The position numbers and the translations under genes were made by a program. Shown here piece after piece: positions 1 to 9,820 of a DNA stretch of 64,000 nt. Each line of letters begins with the position of its first letter. The first letter of the stretch is position 1. The notes beneath the pieces were generated by a model that was not told the DNA's origin, made no database searches, and worked only from the letters and a program-made list of their open reading frames with translations. Source of the DNA: Brevundimonas sp. UBA6550 (lineage in GTDB: Bacteria; Pseudomonadota; Alphaproteobacteria; Caulobacterales; Caulobacteraceae); contig NZ_DJKE01000008.1 of NCBI RefSeq assembly GCF_002434505.1, positions 423,300 to 487,299 of the forward strand, in the 5' to 3' direction.

Positions 1-558
1 CGGGCGCGCACATCGGACCATCTGGGCGCGGCGCGGCTGGAGCCGGTGGGCGAGGGGCCTAGCGCCTTGTTCGACGACGCCCTGGCCCTGACCGGCCTGG
101 CCGCCGCGGCCGGCGTAGCGCAAGGAGCCCTGCCGGAGCGCGAGCCGCATCCCGGCGTCTTCCTGGCGTTCGAGGCCCTGATGGCGGCCTTCGCCCTGCC
201 GGACGTGTGGCCGGCCATCTTCGTGCGGTTCGAGGCCGGGCTGCTGGAAGATCTGGGCTTTGGCCTGGACCTGTCGAAATGCGCGGCGACCGGCACGGCG
301 GACGACCTGATCTATGTCAGTCCTCGCACCGGCCGGGCGGTCAGCCGCGAGGCCGGCGCCCCCTATGCCGACAAGATGCTGACCCTGCCGCCCTTCATGC
401 TGGGCGCCCAGGCCGGTCTGATCGAGGGTGACGTTCGGGCCGGGTTCGACCTGACCGGCCATTTCCTGGAGCAGTTCGTCTTCCACCCGCAGAACCGGCC
501 CCTGCCGCCCGCGCGCGTATGGATGCTGGACAAGCTGGCCGAGGCGGGCCGGCTCTAG
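1..558 (+). CDS. recO: DNA repair protein RecO, 3' part
   Basis: RecO helps load RecA onto SSB-coated gaps in the RecFOR recombination-repair pathway in the cytoplasm. The frame is open from base 1 (it reads ARTSDHLGAARLEPV), so the start codon and most of the N-terminal OB fold lie outside the window. About 185 residues remain, corresponding to the helical C-terminal domain, with the family-like stretch PGVFLAFEALMAAF. It ends with TAG at 556-558. The last four bases, CTAG, are shared with the stop of the convergent DipZ-like gene, so the two genes overlap tail to tail. Identification rests on overall resemblance to alphaproteobacterial RecO proteins. Confidence 0.85.
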   Translation, partial: RARTSDHLGAARLEPVGEGPSALFDDALALTGLAAAAGVAQGALPEREPHPGVFLAFEALMAAFALPDVWPAIFVRFEAGLLEDLGFGLDLSKCAATGTADDLIYVSPRTGRAVSREAGAPYADKMLTLPPFMLGAQAGLIEGDVRAGFDLTGHFLEQFVFHPQNRPLPPARVWMLDKLAEAGRL

Positions 559-2285
559 CCGAAGGTGAAGGCGAAGACCTGAACGCCGGGGTCCAGGAAC
601 TCGATCTCGAAGGTGCGTTCGCGCACCGGCCCCACCTGGCGGATCAACTGATAGAGCCTTTCACCTTGGATGCGGCCCAGGCCCTGGGCGTCGATGTCCG
701 ATCCGGCGTCGATGCCCGGCGCCGCGCCGTCGATAGTGACGCGAAAGCGAGGCATGGCGCCGGTCTGGCTGGGCCCCATGACCAGATGCAGGTCGCGCGC
801 CTTGAACCGGAAGGCGACGCGACCGCCGGCCTTCTGCAGATCGGCGTGTTCGCGCGTAACCCGCCAGTCGCCGGCCAAGCTCCAGTCGTTCAGTTGCAAC
901 GGCGCGCCCGCATAGGTCTTGACGCCGTCGCGGGCCAAGCCGCTGGGCGAGCGGAAGTTTTCGGCGCGCGCATAACCGACATAGGTTTCGGGCGAGGCGA
1001 CCTGTCCCATGTCGGCGGCGGCTTCAGCCCCGCTGGCCTGAACCCTGACCACATCGTTGGCGACGCCGGCCGCCCCGGCCTCTTTCAACAGTTGCTGGAT
1101 GACACGCTCGGAACCGGCATAATCGCCTTCGCCGAAGTGGTGGTGGCGGATCTGGCCCTTGGCGTCGATGAAATAGTGGGCGGGCCAGTACTGGTTCTTG
1201 AACGCGCGCCAGATGGCGAAATCATTGTCCATCGCCACCGGATAGGCGATGCCCAGCCTCTGGATGTTCTGACGCACATTGGCCTCGGACTTCTCGAAGG
1301 CGAACTCGGGCGTGTGGACGCCGATCACCACCAGCCCCTGATCCTTGTATTTCGCGGCCCAGGCGCGGACGTAGGGGATGGAGCGGATGCAGTTGATGCA
1401 GGAGTAGGTCCAGAAATCGACCACCACGACCTTGCCGCGCAACTGCTCGGTGGTCAGCGGCGGGGTGTTGATCCATGTCGTCGCGCCGGTCAGCGGCGGC
1501 ATCACGCCCTCGACGGGCAGGTCGGCTAGGTCCGTCGGCGCCGCGTTCATCGGCATGCCGCGCCCTATCCCACCCAGCAGCGCCTGTTCGATCCGGCCCG
1601 TGCTGGCGGCCGAGATGCGGGTCAGCAAGCCGGTGTCGGCCCCCAGGCCGATGACGACGACGCCGATCAGGACCAGAACACCCAGGCCCCGCCGCACCCA
1701 TTCGCCGACGCCCAGCGCGCCCTTCATCGCCTTGAACACCCGCCCGCCGACCAGCAGGGCCAGGGCCAGCGAGGTGGCCGCGCCCGCCGCATAGGCCAGC
1801 AGCAGGACCGTGGTGCCGACGCCCGCGCCCTGGAGCGCGGCGCCGGTCAGGATCACGCCCAGGATCGGACCCGCACACGGCGCCCACAACAGGCCCGTGG
1901 CCACGCCTAGCAACAGGGAGGCGCGCACCTCGCCCTGGTCCCCGCTATGCCGCTCAGCCTTGTCCGTCAGCCAGGACCCCGCCGCCACGAACGGGCGCAT
2001 CAGCCGGTCGCCGACCGCCGGCAGAAGCAGGCTGAGGCCCAGCACAGCCATGACCGCCAGGGCGATCCAGCGCCCCACCTCATTGGCCCGCACGGCCCAG
2101 CCCCCGCCCAGGGCCGCCAGGGTGGCGACCCCGGCGAAGGTGACGGCCATGCCGACGAGCAGAGGAAAGCCGTTCCTCAAGAACGGCCGGTCCGCCCGGG
2201 CGAACACGAATGGCAGAACGGGCAGAATGCAGGGGCTGACGATCGTCAGAACGCCAGCGAGATAGGACAGCAGGAACAGGATCAT
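555..2285 (-). CDS. dipZ: DipZ-like fusion: CcdA membrane domain plus TlpA-type thioredoxin
   Basis: Predicted inner-membrane protein of 576 residues that carries reductant from the cytoplasm to an extracytoplasmic thioredoxin domain, for cytochrome c maturation or oxidative-stress repair. Residues 1-240 are a multi-pass CcdA/DsbD-like domain with the paired cysteines of SPCILPVLP near residue 19 and WAPCAGP further on. After a linker comes a TlpA/AhpC-type thioredoxin domain with the redox motif SCINC, then a C-terminal beta-rich domain as in mycobacterial DipZ. The reading frame extends 27 codons further upstream, but I chose the ATG at 2283-2285 because it begins the first membrane helix (MILFLLSYLAG). 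Confidence 0.85.
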   Translation of the reverse strand: MILFLLSYLAGVLTIVSPCILPVLPFVFARADRPFLRNGFPLLVGMAVTFAGVATLAALGGGWAVRANEVGRWIALAVMAVLGLSLLLPAVGDRLMRPFVAAGSWLTDKAERHSGDQGEVRASLLLGVATGLLWAPCAGPILGVILTGAALQGAGVGTTVLLLAYAAGAATSLALALLVGGRVFKAMKGALGVGEWVRRGLGVLVLIGVVVIGLGADTGLLTRISAASTGRIEQALLGGIGRGMPMNAAPTDLADLPVEGVMPPLTGATTWINTPPLTTEQLRGKVVVVDFWTYSCINCIRSIPYVRAWAAKYKDQGLVVIGVHTPEFAFEKSEANVRQNIQRLGIAYPVAMDNDFAIWRAFKNQYWPAHYFIDAKGQIRHHHFGEGDYAGSERVIQQLLKEAGAAGVANDVVRVQASGAEAAADMGQVASPETYVGYARAENFRSPSGLARDGVKTYAGAPLQLNDWSLAGDWRVTREHADLQKAGGRVAFRFKARDLHLVMGPSQTGAMPRFRVTIDGAAPGIDAGSDIDAQGLGRIQGERLYQLIRQVGPVRERTFEIEFLDPGVQVFAFTFG

Positions 2286-2419
2286 CGGACGGCCTGACGC
2301 AGAGTGAGTGACTTCATACGAACGGCGCAGGCTTTCGGTCACCTTCCGCGTCGGCTTATCCCCCAAACTGCAGCCGGGCGGGCTAGACTTATCGCTTCCG
2401 ATCCCCGATTCGCAGAGCC

Positions 2420-4621
2420 ATGACGATCCACGCCCCGCCGCCGGAAGGCGGCCGCATCATCGACGAGCCGATGGAGACGGCGCTCAGCCGCCGCTATCTG
2501 GCGTACGCCCTGTCGACCATCACCAACCGCGCGCTGCCTGACGTGCGCGACGGCTTCAAGCCCGTGCACCGGCGCATCCTGTACGCCATGCACCAGATGC
2601 GGCTGAACCCGCAGGCGGCGGCGCGCAAATGCGCCAAGGTCGTCGGTGAAGTCATGGGTGGCTATCACCCGCACGGCGACGCCTCGATCTATGAGGCCCT
2701 GGTGCGTCTGGCTCAGGATTTCGCCCAGAGGTATCCGCTGGTCGACGGTCAGGGCAATTTCGGCAATATCGACGGCGATAGCGCGGCGGCCATGCGCTAC
2801 ACCGAGTGCAAGCTGACGCCCGCCGCCGTCCTGCTGCTGGACGGCATCGATCAGGACGCCGTCGATTTCCGCCCTACCTACGACGATCAGGACGAAGAGC
2901 CGGTCGTTCTGCCGGCCGGCTTCCCCAATCTGCTGGCCAATGGATCGTCCGGCATTGCGGTCGGCATGGCCACCTCGATCCCGCCCCACAATGTCGGCGA
3001 ACTGATCGACGCCTGCCAACTGTTGCTGGAGCGGCCCGAGGCGACGACCGCCGACCTGGTGCAACTGGTGCCTGGCCCCGACTTCCCCACCGGCGGCGTG
3101 TCGGTGGAGGGCGCGGCCTCGATCCTGGACGCCTATGAGACGGGGCGGGGCGGGGTGAGGGTGCGCGCCAAATGGATCGAGGAGAAGCTGGATCGCGGCG
3201 CCTATCAGATCATCGTCACCGAGATGCCCTATCAGGTGCAGAAGTCGCGCCTGATCGAAGCCCTGGCGGACCTGATCGAGCACAAGAAAGCGCCGCTGCT
3301 GGGCGATGTGCGCGACGAATCGGCCGAAGACATCCGCCTGATCCTGGAACCCAAGAACCGCACCATCGAGCCTGAAATGCTGATGGAAAGCCTGTTCAAA
3401 CTGTCCGATCTGGAGGTGCGCTTCCCGATCAACATGAACGTGCTGGACGCCAGCGGCACGCCGCGCGTCATGGGCCTGAAGGACTGCCTGCGGGCCTTCC
3501 TGGATCACCGCCGCGAAGTGCTGACCCGCCGTTCGGAATGGCGGATCGCGCGGGTCGAGAAACGGCTGCACCTGTTGGAAGGTCTGCGGATCGTCTTCCT
3601 GAACCTGGACGAGGTCATTCGTATCGTCCGTGAAGAGGAACAGCCCAAGGCCGTCCTGATCGCGCGGTTCGGTCTGACGGAGGTTCAGGCCGACTTCATC
3701 CTCGACACCCGGCTGCGTCAGTTGGCGCGTCTGGAAGAGATGACGATCGAGAAGGAATTCAAGGAGCTGTCGGAAGAGCTCGCCAACCTGAAGGCGCTGA
3801 CGTCTTCGGAAGGCAAGCAGTGGAAGGCGATCTCCAAGGAGTTGGAAGCGGTCTGCAAGGCGGTGATTTCGCCCCGCCGCACCCTGATCGCCGAGGCGGT
3901 GGATGCGTCGGCCTTCGTTGCGCCCGAGGCCTTCATCCCGCGCGAGCCGATCACCGTCATCCTGTCGGAACGCGGCTGGATCCGCGCCGCCAAGGGCAAG
4001 GTCGAGGACCCGTCCGAGCTGAAATTCAAGGAAGGCGACCAACTGGCCTATCTGGTCCCGGCCTATACGACCGACAAGCTTCTGGTCGGGGCGTCGGACG
4101 GCCGCATCTTCACCATCGGCGCCGACAAGCTGGCGTCCGGTCGCGGGCATGGCGAGCCGCTGCGCCTGATGATCGATCTGGACGAGAAGGCCGAGATCAT
4201 CGCCGTGCTTGCGCATCAGCCGGGCGCAAAGCTGCTGATCGCGTCCAAGGCCGGGTACGGCTTCATCGCGCCGGAAGACGACACCCTGGCCCAGAAGCGC
4301 GGCGGCAAACAGGTGCTGAACGGCGAAATGCTGGCCATGCTGCGGGTGAATGGCGATCACGTCGCCACCATCGGCGAGAACATCAAGACGCTGATCTTCC
4401 CGCTGGCCGAACTGCCCGAGATGGGGCGCGGCAAGGGCGTGCGCCTGCAGAACTTCAAACAGGGCGGCCTGGCCGATGTCGCCGTGTTCAACGCCGAACA
4501 GGGGCCGGAATGGGCGGACGGCGGCGGGCGTCGCCGCAACTGGCCCGACTGGAAAGACTGGCTGGGCAAACGCGCGGGCGCCGGTCGTCAGGGACCGCGT
4601 GGCTTGAGGAAGTTCAGGTAG
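2420..4621 (+). CDS. parC: DNA topoisomerase IV subunit A
   Basis: ATP-dependent type II topoisomerase subunit that decatenates daughter chromosomes together with ParE. It has 733 residues. The breakage-reunion domain is N-terminal, with the catalytic tyrosine Y127 in AAMRYTE and the QRDR segment [12 protein letters not shown]. The C-terminal beta-pinwheel contains GRGHGEPLR and GKGVRL boxes. The residue aligned with E. coli ParC Ser80 is alanine (A88), while the Glu84 equivalent is kept (E92). It stands alone, with parE not in the window. It faces away from the DipZ-like gene across about 134 bases and is followed by bpt on the opposite strand. Confidence 0.95.
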   Translation: MTIHAPPPEGGRIIDEPMETALSRRYLAYALSTITNRALPDVRDGFKPVHRRILYAMHQMRLNPQAAARKCAKVVGEVMGGYHPHGDASIYEALVRLAQDFAQRYPLVDGQGNFGNIDGDSAAAMRYTECKLTPAAVLLLDGIDQDAVDFRPTYDDQDEEPVVLPAGFPNLLANGSSGIAVGMATSIPPHNVGELIDACQLLLERPEATTADLVQLVPGPDFPTGGVSVEGAASILDAYETGRGGVRVRAKWIEEKLDRGAYQIIVTEMPYQVQKSRLIEALADLIEHKKAPLLGDVRDESAEDIRLILEPKNRTIEPEMLMESLFKLSDLEVRFPINMNVLDASGTPRVMGLKDCLRAFLDHRREVLTRRSEWRIARVEKRLHLLEGLRIVFLNLDEVIRIVREEEQPKAVLIARFGLTEVQADFILDTRLRQLARLEEMTIEKEFKELSEELANLKALTSSEGKQWKAISKELEAVCKAVISPRRTLIAEAVDASAFVAPEAFIPREPITVILSERGWIRAAKGKVEDPSELKFKEGDQLAYLVPAYTTDKLLVGASDGRIFTIGADKLASGRGHGEPLRLMIDLDEKAEIIAVLAHQPGAKLLIASKAGYGFIAPEDDTLAQKRGGKQVLNGEMLAMLRVNGDHVATIGENIKTLIFPLAELPEMGRGKGVRLQNFKQGGLADVAVFNAEQGPEWADGGGRRRNWPDWKDWLGKRAGAGRQGPRGLRKFR

Positions 4622-4628
4622 GCGGCCG

Positions 4629-5375
4629 TCAGGTCGCCTGATCCTCCAGCGGGATCCAGCCCAGCTTGCCCAGCATCTCCATCGGGCGGAAGTCGGCCTT
4701 GTAATCCATCTTGGCCGAACCGCTGACCCAGTAGCCCAGATAGACATAGGGCAGACCCACGATGGCGGCCTGGCGGACATGATCCAGGATGGCGAACCGC
4801 CCCAGGCTGCGCCGCTCCATCGTCGGATCGTAGAAGCTGTACACCATCGACAGCCCGTCCTTCAGCAGGTCCGTCAGGGTCACGGCGACCAGATCGCCGG
4901 GCCCGCCGTCGGTCGAAGGCAGGCGATACTCGATCAGATGGGTGCGGACGGCCGTGTCCTCGACCATGGCGACATAGTCCAGCCAGCCCATGTCGCTCAT
5001 CCCTCCGGTCGGGTGGCGGGTCGTCAGATAGCGACGCAGCAGTTGGAACTGCTCGGTCGTGGCCTCGGCCTCGACTAGGCTGCGCGACAGGTCGTCGTTG
5101 CGGGCCAGCACCTTGCGCTGCGACCGGCTGAAGGCGAAGTCCGGCACGGGCAATCGCACGGACACGCAGGCGTCGCAGGCCTCGCACGCCGGGCGATAGG
5201 CGATGTTCTGGCTGCGGCGAAATCCGGCCAGGGTCAGTTCGTCGTTGACGTGGGCGCCGTCGGAAAAGGGCAGGTTGGCGAACACCTTCCGCTCGGTCTT
5301 TCCGGGCAGATAGGGGCAGGGCGCCACCGAGGTCATGAAGAAGCGAAGCTGTCGTGTCGGAACGTGCTGGGTCAC
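4629..5375 (-). CDS. bpt: Aspartate/glutamate leucyltransferase (Bpt; Ate-like)
   Basis: Aminoacyl-tRNA-protein transferase of the N-degron pathway. The bacterial Bpt group moves Leu from Leu-tRNA onto N-terminal Asp or Glu so that ClpS/ClpAP can recognise the substrate. The 248 residues match the two-domain ATE fold: an N-terminal part with CPYLPGKTERKVF and the cysteine cluster CEACDACVSVRLP, and a GNAT-like C-terminal part with SMVYSFYDP and LPYVYLGYWV. It ends seven bases from the parC stop on the opposite strand, and its start is about 108 bases from the motB stop. Older annotations call this family arginyl-tRNA-protein transferase; sequence alone does not settle the donor amino acid. 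Confidence 0.9.
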   Translation of the reverse strand: MTQHVPTRQLRFFMTSVAPCPYLPGKTERKVFANLPFSDGAHVNDELTLAGFRRSQNIAYRPACEACDACVSVRLPVPDFAFSRSQRKVLARNDDLSRSLVEAEATTEQFQLLRRYLTTRHPTGGMSDMGWLDYVAMVEDTAVRTHLIEYRLPSTDGGPGDLVAVTLTDLLKDGLSMVYSFYDPTMERRSLGRFAILDHVRQAAIVGLPYVYLGYWVSGSAKMDYKADFRPMEMLGKLGWIPLEDQAT

Positions 5376-5483
5376 GGCCTCAGGTCCGCATCCGATCTTG
5401 CCGATTTTGCGACATCAGGCTCATGGCGCGATTTGCCGTCATTCGCCGGCGGGCTGCAAGCGTCGGCGTTGCCGCCGGGCGGG

Positions 5484-6380
5484 TCACAGCGAGGTGTCCG
5501 TGGGCAGGACCGGCGCCTCGCGCAGCAGGACGATGGCGATGCGGCGGTTGCCGGCCAGGCTGGGATCGTCAGGATACAGCGGATCGGAACCCGCCTTGCC
5601 CGCCACCGAATAGATGCGGTCGGCGTCGACCCCGGCCGATTGCAGCACCAGACGCGAGGCGTTGGCGCGCTCGGACGACAGGCTCCAGTCCGCCGGCGCG
5701 CTGGCGCGATTGGAACCGGCCGTGGCGCTGGTGTGGCCGGTGATGGAGATGCGGTTGGGCAGTTGATTGATGACCTTGGACACCGCGCGCAGCAGGACCT
5801 GGGCGCGGGCGTTGGGGCGGGCCGAGTTGTTGTCGAACATCGACCGGCCTTCCTGATCGACCAGCTGGATGCGCAACCCCTCGGGCGTCTGGTCCACGAT
5901 CAGCTGTTTGGACAGTTCGGCCAGTTCCGGCATCGACTGCATCGCCTGACGCAGGGATTCGGCGGCGCTGGCGAACTCGGCGGCCTCGCGCTTCTGCATT
6001 TCGGCCTGGAGCGCGGCGTCGCTGGCCGACGACAGGTTTGCGCTTGGCCCGGTCTGGTCGGTCGCCGGCGCCTCGGGCGCCAGTTCCTGCAGCACGGATT
6101 GCGAGCCGGAGCTTTTCGGACCGTCGTCGCCCAGCGCCGTGCCGCCCAGGATGCCGCCCGAGCCGGAGGTGGTCTCCGACACGCTGGCCGGGGCGAAATA
6201 TTCGGCGATGCCGCGCTTCTGTTCCGGGTCGGTCGTGTTGATCAGCCACATCAGCAGGAAGAAGGCCATCATGGCGGTCACGAAGTCCGCATAGGCCACC
6301 TTCCACGCGCCGCCGTGGTGGCCCCCGCCGGAGACCTTCTTGACCTTCTTGATGAGGATCGGACGATCGCTCACGGACAT
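5484..6380 (-). CDS. motB: Flagellar motor stator protein MotB
   Basis: Stator subunit that pairs with MotA to pass protons and anchor to peptidoglycan. From ATG 6378-6380 it has 298 residues. A basic, His-rich N-terminus (PILIKKVKKVSGGGHHGG) leads into a single membrane helix carrying the proton-binding Asp (YADFVTAMMAF, D32). A long linker and an OmpA/MotB peptidoglycan-binding domain (residues about 160-290, with RISITGHT and LSSERANASRLVLQ) follow. An in-frame ATG at 6408-6410 would add ten residues, but family members begin at MS/MADRPILIKKV. motA is not adjacent, as is usual in Caulobacterales. Confidence 0.93.
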   Translation of the reverse strand: MSVSDRPILIKKVKKVSGGGHHGGAWKVAYADFVTAMMAFFLLMWLINTTDPEQKRGIAEYFAPASVSETTSGSGGILGGTALGDDGPKSSGSQSVLQELAPEAPATDQTGPSANLSSASDAALQAEMQKREAAEFASAAESLRQAMQSMPELAELSKQLIVDQTPEGLRIQLVDQEGRSMFDNNSARPNARAQVLLRAVSKVINQLPNRISITGHTSATAGSNRASAPADWSLSSERANASRLVLQSAGVDADRIYSVAGKAGSDPLYPDDPSLAGNRRIAIVLLREAPVLPTDTSL

Positions 6381-6420
6381 GGATGCGCATCCCGAGGAGT
6401 GGTGTCCCATTCTGGCCCGG

Positions 6421-6445
6421 CAAGGTTAACCGGGCGTTGACCTTG
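6421..6445. promoter_or_regulatory. Imperfect dyad between motB and the dehydrogenase gene
   Basis: Ten-base arms CAAGGTTAAC (6421-6430) and GTTGACCTTG (6436-6445) are separated by CGGGC, with one mismatched pair. It lies in the 117-base divergent intergenic region, 41 bases upstream of motB and 52 bases upstream of the dehydrogenase gene. It could be an operator for either. No regulator family is recognised from it. Confidence 0.35.
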
Positions 6446-6497
6446 AACCCCGGCGCGACGCGGCCTAGTCGGGCGCAAACGCTTTCAGGAGCCTGAC

Positions 6498-7358
6498 ATG
6501 AAGATCGCTTTCGCCGGCCTGGGCGTCATGGGCGCCCCGATGGCGCGTCACCTAGTGAATGCGGGCCACGACGTGACCGGCTTCAATCGCACGACCGCGA
6601 AGGCTCTGGCCTGGGCCGCCGCGACCGGCGGACGGGCGGCGGCGACAGTGGCGGAGGCGGCGCAGGGCGTGGACCTGTTCATCCTGTGCGTCGGCAATGA
6701 CGACGATGTGCGCGCGGTCGTGAGCGAGGCCTTGCCGCACCTGGCCGAGGGCGCCGTCATCGTCGACCACACGACCACTTCGGCCAAGCTGGCGCGCGAG
6801 ATGGCCGATCTGGCGGCGGGGCAGGGGCGCCGCTTCATCGACGCCCCCGTGTCGGGCGGCCAGGCCGGAGCGGAAAACGGTCAGCTCAGCGTCATGGCGG
6901 GCGGCGACGCCGAAGCCCTGGCCAAGGCGGAGCCCGCCCTGAACGCCTATTCCAAGGCGATCAAACACATGGGGCCGGCGGGATCGGGCCAACTGACCAA
7001 GATGGTCAACCAGATCGCCATCGCCGGCGTGGTTCAGGGGCTGGCCGAGGCGGTGCATTTCGCCCAAGTCGCGGGTCTCGACACCGACGCCGCCTATGAG
7101 GCCGTATCGAAGGGCGCGGCCCAGAGCTGGCAGATGGACAACCGCTGGAAGACGGCGGCCAAGGGCGAGTTCGACTTCGGCTTCGCGGTCGACTGGATGC
7201 GCAAGGATCTGGGTCTGGTGCTGGACGAGGCGCGGTCGAACGGCGCCAAACTGGCCCTGACGGCTCTGGTCGATCAGTTCTATGCCGAGGTGCAGGGCAT
7301 GGGCGGAAACCGCTGGGACACCTCCAGCCTGGCGGCGCGGTTGCAGCCGCGCGACTGA
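6498..7358 (+). CDS. NAD(P)-dependent 3-hydroxyisobutyrate dehydrogenase-like oxidoreductase
   Basis: Beta-hydroxyacid dehydrogenase family (3-hydroxyisobutyrate dehydrogenase, GarR, glyoxylate/succinic semialdehyde reductase), 286 residues. The N-terminal Rossmann domain has GLGVMGAPMA (7-16), the substrate-binding stretch is DAPVSGGQAGA (115-125), and the catalytic lysine is K168 in GSGQLTKMVNQ. The all-helical C-terminal half is typical of the family. The start follows AGGAG five bases upstream. It is divergent from motB, and the downstream GNAT gene is on the other strand. There are no valine-catabolism neighbours, so the substrate is open; a reductase for small aldehydes such as glyoxylate is equally possible. 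Confidence 0.8.
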   Translation: MKIAFAGLGVMGAPMARHLVNAGHDVTGFNRTTAKALAWAAATGGRAAATVAEAAQGVDLFILCVGNDDDVRAVVSEALPHLAEGAVIVDHTTTSAKLAREMADLAAGQGRRFIDAPVSGGQAGAENGQLSVMAGGDAEALAKAEPALNAYSKAIKHMGPAGSGQLTKMVNQIAIAGVVQGLAEAVHFAQVAGLDTDAAYEAVSKGAAQSWQMDNRWKTAAKGEFDFGFAVDWMRKDLGLVLDEARSNGAKLALTALVDQFYAEVQGMGGNRWDTSSLAARLQPRD

Positions 7359-7362
7359 CGGT

Positions 7363-7854
7363 TCAGAGGCGGCGATACATGACGTGCAGCCCGACCAAGC
7401 CGTGCGTCGGGTGATCGAATGCTTCGGGCGCCGTCCCGACGATGTCGAAGCCCAGCTTTCGCCACAGGGCGACGGCGACCGTATTGGTTTCCACGACCGC
7501 ATTGAACTGCATGGCCTTGAAACCGGCGTCGCGGGCGAAGACCAGGGCGGCCTCGCCCAGGGCGCGGGCCACGCCGCGTCCACGCGCCTGGGGCGCGACC
7601 ATGAAGCTGCCGTTGGCGACGTGGGCGCCGTTCCCCTGCTGGTTCGGGATGATCTTGGCGGCGCCCAGCACCTGGCCATTCTCAACCGCCACCAAGGTTC
7701 CGCCCGGCGCGGGCGGCGTCCACAAGTCGCGCGCCTGCACCTCGTCCATGTCCAATGGATAGGTATAGGTCTCGCCCGCGCGGGTGACAGCCTCGATGAT
7801 CGGCCAGAGCCCCGGCCAGTCGGCGTCCGTGACCGGCCGAATCTCGACGGTCAT
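7363..7854 (-). CDS. GNAT-family N-acetyltransferase
   Basis: A 163-residue single-domain GCN5-related acetyltransferase. The acetyl-CoA-binding motif A is visible as VAPQARGRGVARALGE near residue 92, followed by FNAVVETNTVAVALWRKLGF, a common feature of amino-acid or antibiotic-type GNATs. The start ATG overlaps the hemB stop by four bases (ATGA at 7851-7854), so it is probably translated with hemB, although no heme-pathway role is known for such enzymes. The substrate cannot be assigned from sequence. Confidence 0.8.
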   Translation of the reverse strand: MTVEIRPVTDADWPGLWPIIEAVTRAGETYTYPLDMDEVQARDLWTPPAPGGTLVAVENGQVLGAAKIIPNQQGNGAHVANGSFMVAPQARGRGVARALGEAALVFARDAGFKAMQFNAVVETNTVAVALWRKLGFDIVGTAPEAFDHPTHGLVGLHVMYRRL

Positions 7855-8852
7855 CGGCCCAGCAGCCGTGCGGCCTGCGGTGCGAAATAGGTCAGCACGC
7901 CCGCGCAGCCGGCGCGCTTGAACCCGTGCAGGGTCTCCAGAATGGCGCGATCCTGATCCAGCCAGCCATGGGCGATGGAGGCCTGCATCATCGCGTACTC
8001 GCCCGACACCTGATAGGCGAAGGTGGGCACGCGGAAGGTTTCCGATACGCGCCGCACGATGTCCAGATAGGGCATGCCTGGCTTGACCATCACCGCATCG
8101 GCGCCTTCCGACAGGTCCATGGCCACCTCCTTCAGCGCCTCGTCGGAGTTGGCGTAGTCCATCTGATAGGTCTTCTTGTCGCCCTTCAGCATGGCGGACG
8201 ACCCCACGGCGTCGCGATAGGGACCATAGAAGGCCGAGGCGAACTTGGCAGCGTAGGACAGGATCAGCGTGTCCTGAAATCCGTTGGCCTCCAGCGCCTC
8301 GCGCACCGCCTGGATGCGCCCGTCCATCATGTCGGAGGGCGCCACGACGTCGGCCCCGGCGTGGGCGTGGATAAAGGCCTGTTCGGCCAGGCGGTCCAGC
8401 GAAGCGTCGTTGACGATCCGCTCGCCCTCCATCACCCCGTCGTGGCCGTGGTCGGTGTAGCAGTCCAGCGCCACGTCGGTCATGACGCCGATCTCGGGCG
8501 CCGCGTCCTTGATGGCCCGGATCGCCTCGGGGATCAGGCCGTCGGGGTCGGTCGCGCCGGTTCCGACCGCATCCTTGAGGGCGCCGTCGACGTTCGGGAA
8601 CAGGGCGATCATCGGAATGCTCAGGTCGCGGGCCTCCACGGCCGCGGCGGCGGCGGCCTTTGGCGACAGGCGGAACACGCCCGGCATGGAGGCGACCGGG
8701 ATACGATCATCGTCTCCGTCATGCACGATCAGCGGCCAAATCAGATCGGCGGGCGTCAGGGTGGTTTCGGCGACCAGGCGGCGCACCCAGGGGCTGGCGC
8801 GCAGGCGGCGCGGCCGGGCGAGCGGGAAGGGGGCGGGCTGATACGGAAGCAT
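7851..8852 (-). CDS. hemB: Delta-aminolevulinic acid dehydratase (porphobilinogen synthase)
   Basis: Condenses two 5-aminolevulinate molecules into porphobilinogen, the second committed step of heme synthesis. The protein has 333 residues and a TIM-barrel. The two Schiff-base lysines lie in LSYAAKFASAFYGP and MVKPGMPYLD. The metal loop reads DVALDCYTDHGHDG, Asp-rich rather than the triple-Cys zinc motif, which marks the Mg/K-dependent type. It supplies the same pathway as hemA (9933) and ctaA (26204), which are not in one operon with it. Transcription continues into the overlapping GNAT gene. Confidence 0.95.
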   Translation of the reverse strand: MLPYQPAPFPLARPRRLRASPWVRRLVAETTLTPADLIWPLIVHDGDDDRIPVASMPGVFRLSPKAAAAAAVEARDLSIPMIALFPNVDGALKDAVGTGATDPDGLIPEAIRAIKDAAPEIGVMTDVALDCYTDHGHDGVMEGERIVNDASLDRLAEQAFIHAHAGADVVAPSDMMDGRIQAVREALEANGFQDTLILSYAAKFASAFYGPYRDAVGSSAMLKGDKKTYQMDYANSDEALKEVAMDLSEGADAVMVKPGMPYLDIVRRVSETFRVPTFAYQVSGEYAMMQASIAHGWLDQDRAILETLHGFKRAGCAGVLTYFAPQAARLLGR

Positions 8853-9001
8853 GGCGTGACCTTGCGAAATCTGGCGTGGGACTAGCGCCGCAGGGCGAAC
8901 GGCGCAAATCGCGAGATGCGTCGGATCGTTTCGGTCGTGATCGCGGCTTGCGCCGATCGGTGAAATGCGGGCCTATCGCCGTCAAATCCTGGGAGATGAA
9001 G

Positions 9002-9802
9002 ATGATCAGACGTTTGGCGGCCGGCGCGGCGGTCCTGGCCTTGGCGACCGGGCTTTCGGCCTGCATCATCGTGTCTTCGGAAGGCGGATCGCGCACCGTG
9101 GTCACCAGCGATGCGGCCATGGCGACGCCATCCAATACCGCCCTTTACGCCGATGCCGTCGCCGATCCCAGGCGTCCCGCCGAAGAGGTCGCGCGCGATG
9201 CGCTGCGTCATCCGGCCGAGGTTCTGGCCTTCGCCCAGCTCGCGCCCGGCGACAAGGTCGCCGACATTCGTCCCGGCGCCGGCTATTTCACCCGCCTGTT
9301 CTCCGACGTCGTCGGCCCGACCGGCCGCGTCTACGCCTTCGTGCCAGAGCGGACGATGGCGCGCGAGAATGCGGGCGCCGACGCCCTGGCCGCCGCTTAT
9401 CCGAACGTGACGCGCGTCAACGGCCTGTTGGACACCATGACCTTCGCCGAGCCGCTGGACATGATCTTCATGAGCCAGGAATACCACGACTTCCACATCC
9501 CCGGCTTCAACACCGACGTCGCCCGGATGAACGCCGCCGCCTTCGCCGCCCTGAAGCCGGGCGGCCGCTACATCCTGATCGACCACCAGGCGGCCCCGGG
9601 AACCGGAATCTCGGCGGTTCAGACCCTGCACCGGATCGAGGGCGACTATCTGAAGCGCGAGGTCCAGGCGGCCGGCTTCGTCTATGAGGGCGAAAGCACA
9701 GCCGTCGCCAACCCGGCCGACGATCACAGCCTGAACGTCTTCGACGAGAAGATTCGCGGTCGAACCGACCAGTTCGTCTATCACTTCCGCAAGCCGGGCT
9801 GA
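9002..9802 (+). CDS. Predicted exported (lipoprotein) class I methyltransferase
   Basis: A 266-residue protein with a lipoprotein signal: MIRRLAAGAAVLALATGLSAC ends in the lipobox LSAC. After a spacer comes a Rossmann methyltransferase-like domain (LAPGDKVADIRPGAGYFTRLF, then PGGRYILIDH). Exported SAM-dependent methyltransferase-fold proteins of this type occur in Caulobacterales and related groups, with unknown substrates; whether SAM reaches the periplasm is unclear, so it may not be catalytic. The ATG at 9002 was preferred over the one at 8996 because GGGAG (8991-8995) sits six bases before it. It is divergent from hemB. Confidence 0.7.
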   Translation: MIRRLAAGAAVLALATGLSACIIVSSEGGSRTVVTSDAAMATPSNTALYADAVADPRRPAEEVARDALRHPAEVLAFAQLAPGDKVADIRPGAGYFTRLFSDVVGPTGRVYAFVPERTMARENAGADALAAAYPNVTRVNGLLDTMTFAEPLDMIFMSQEYHDFHIPGFNTDVARMNAAAFAALKPGGRYILIDHQAAPGTGISAVQTLHRIEGDYLKREVQAAGFVYEGESTAVANPADDHSLNVFDEKIRGRTDQFVYHFRKPG

Positions 9803-9820
9803 TCCAGCCCAGCTACTGAG

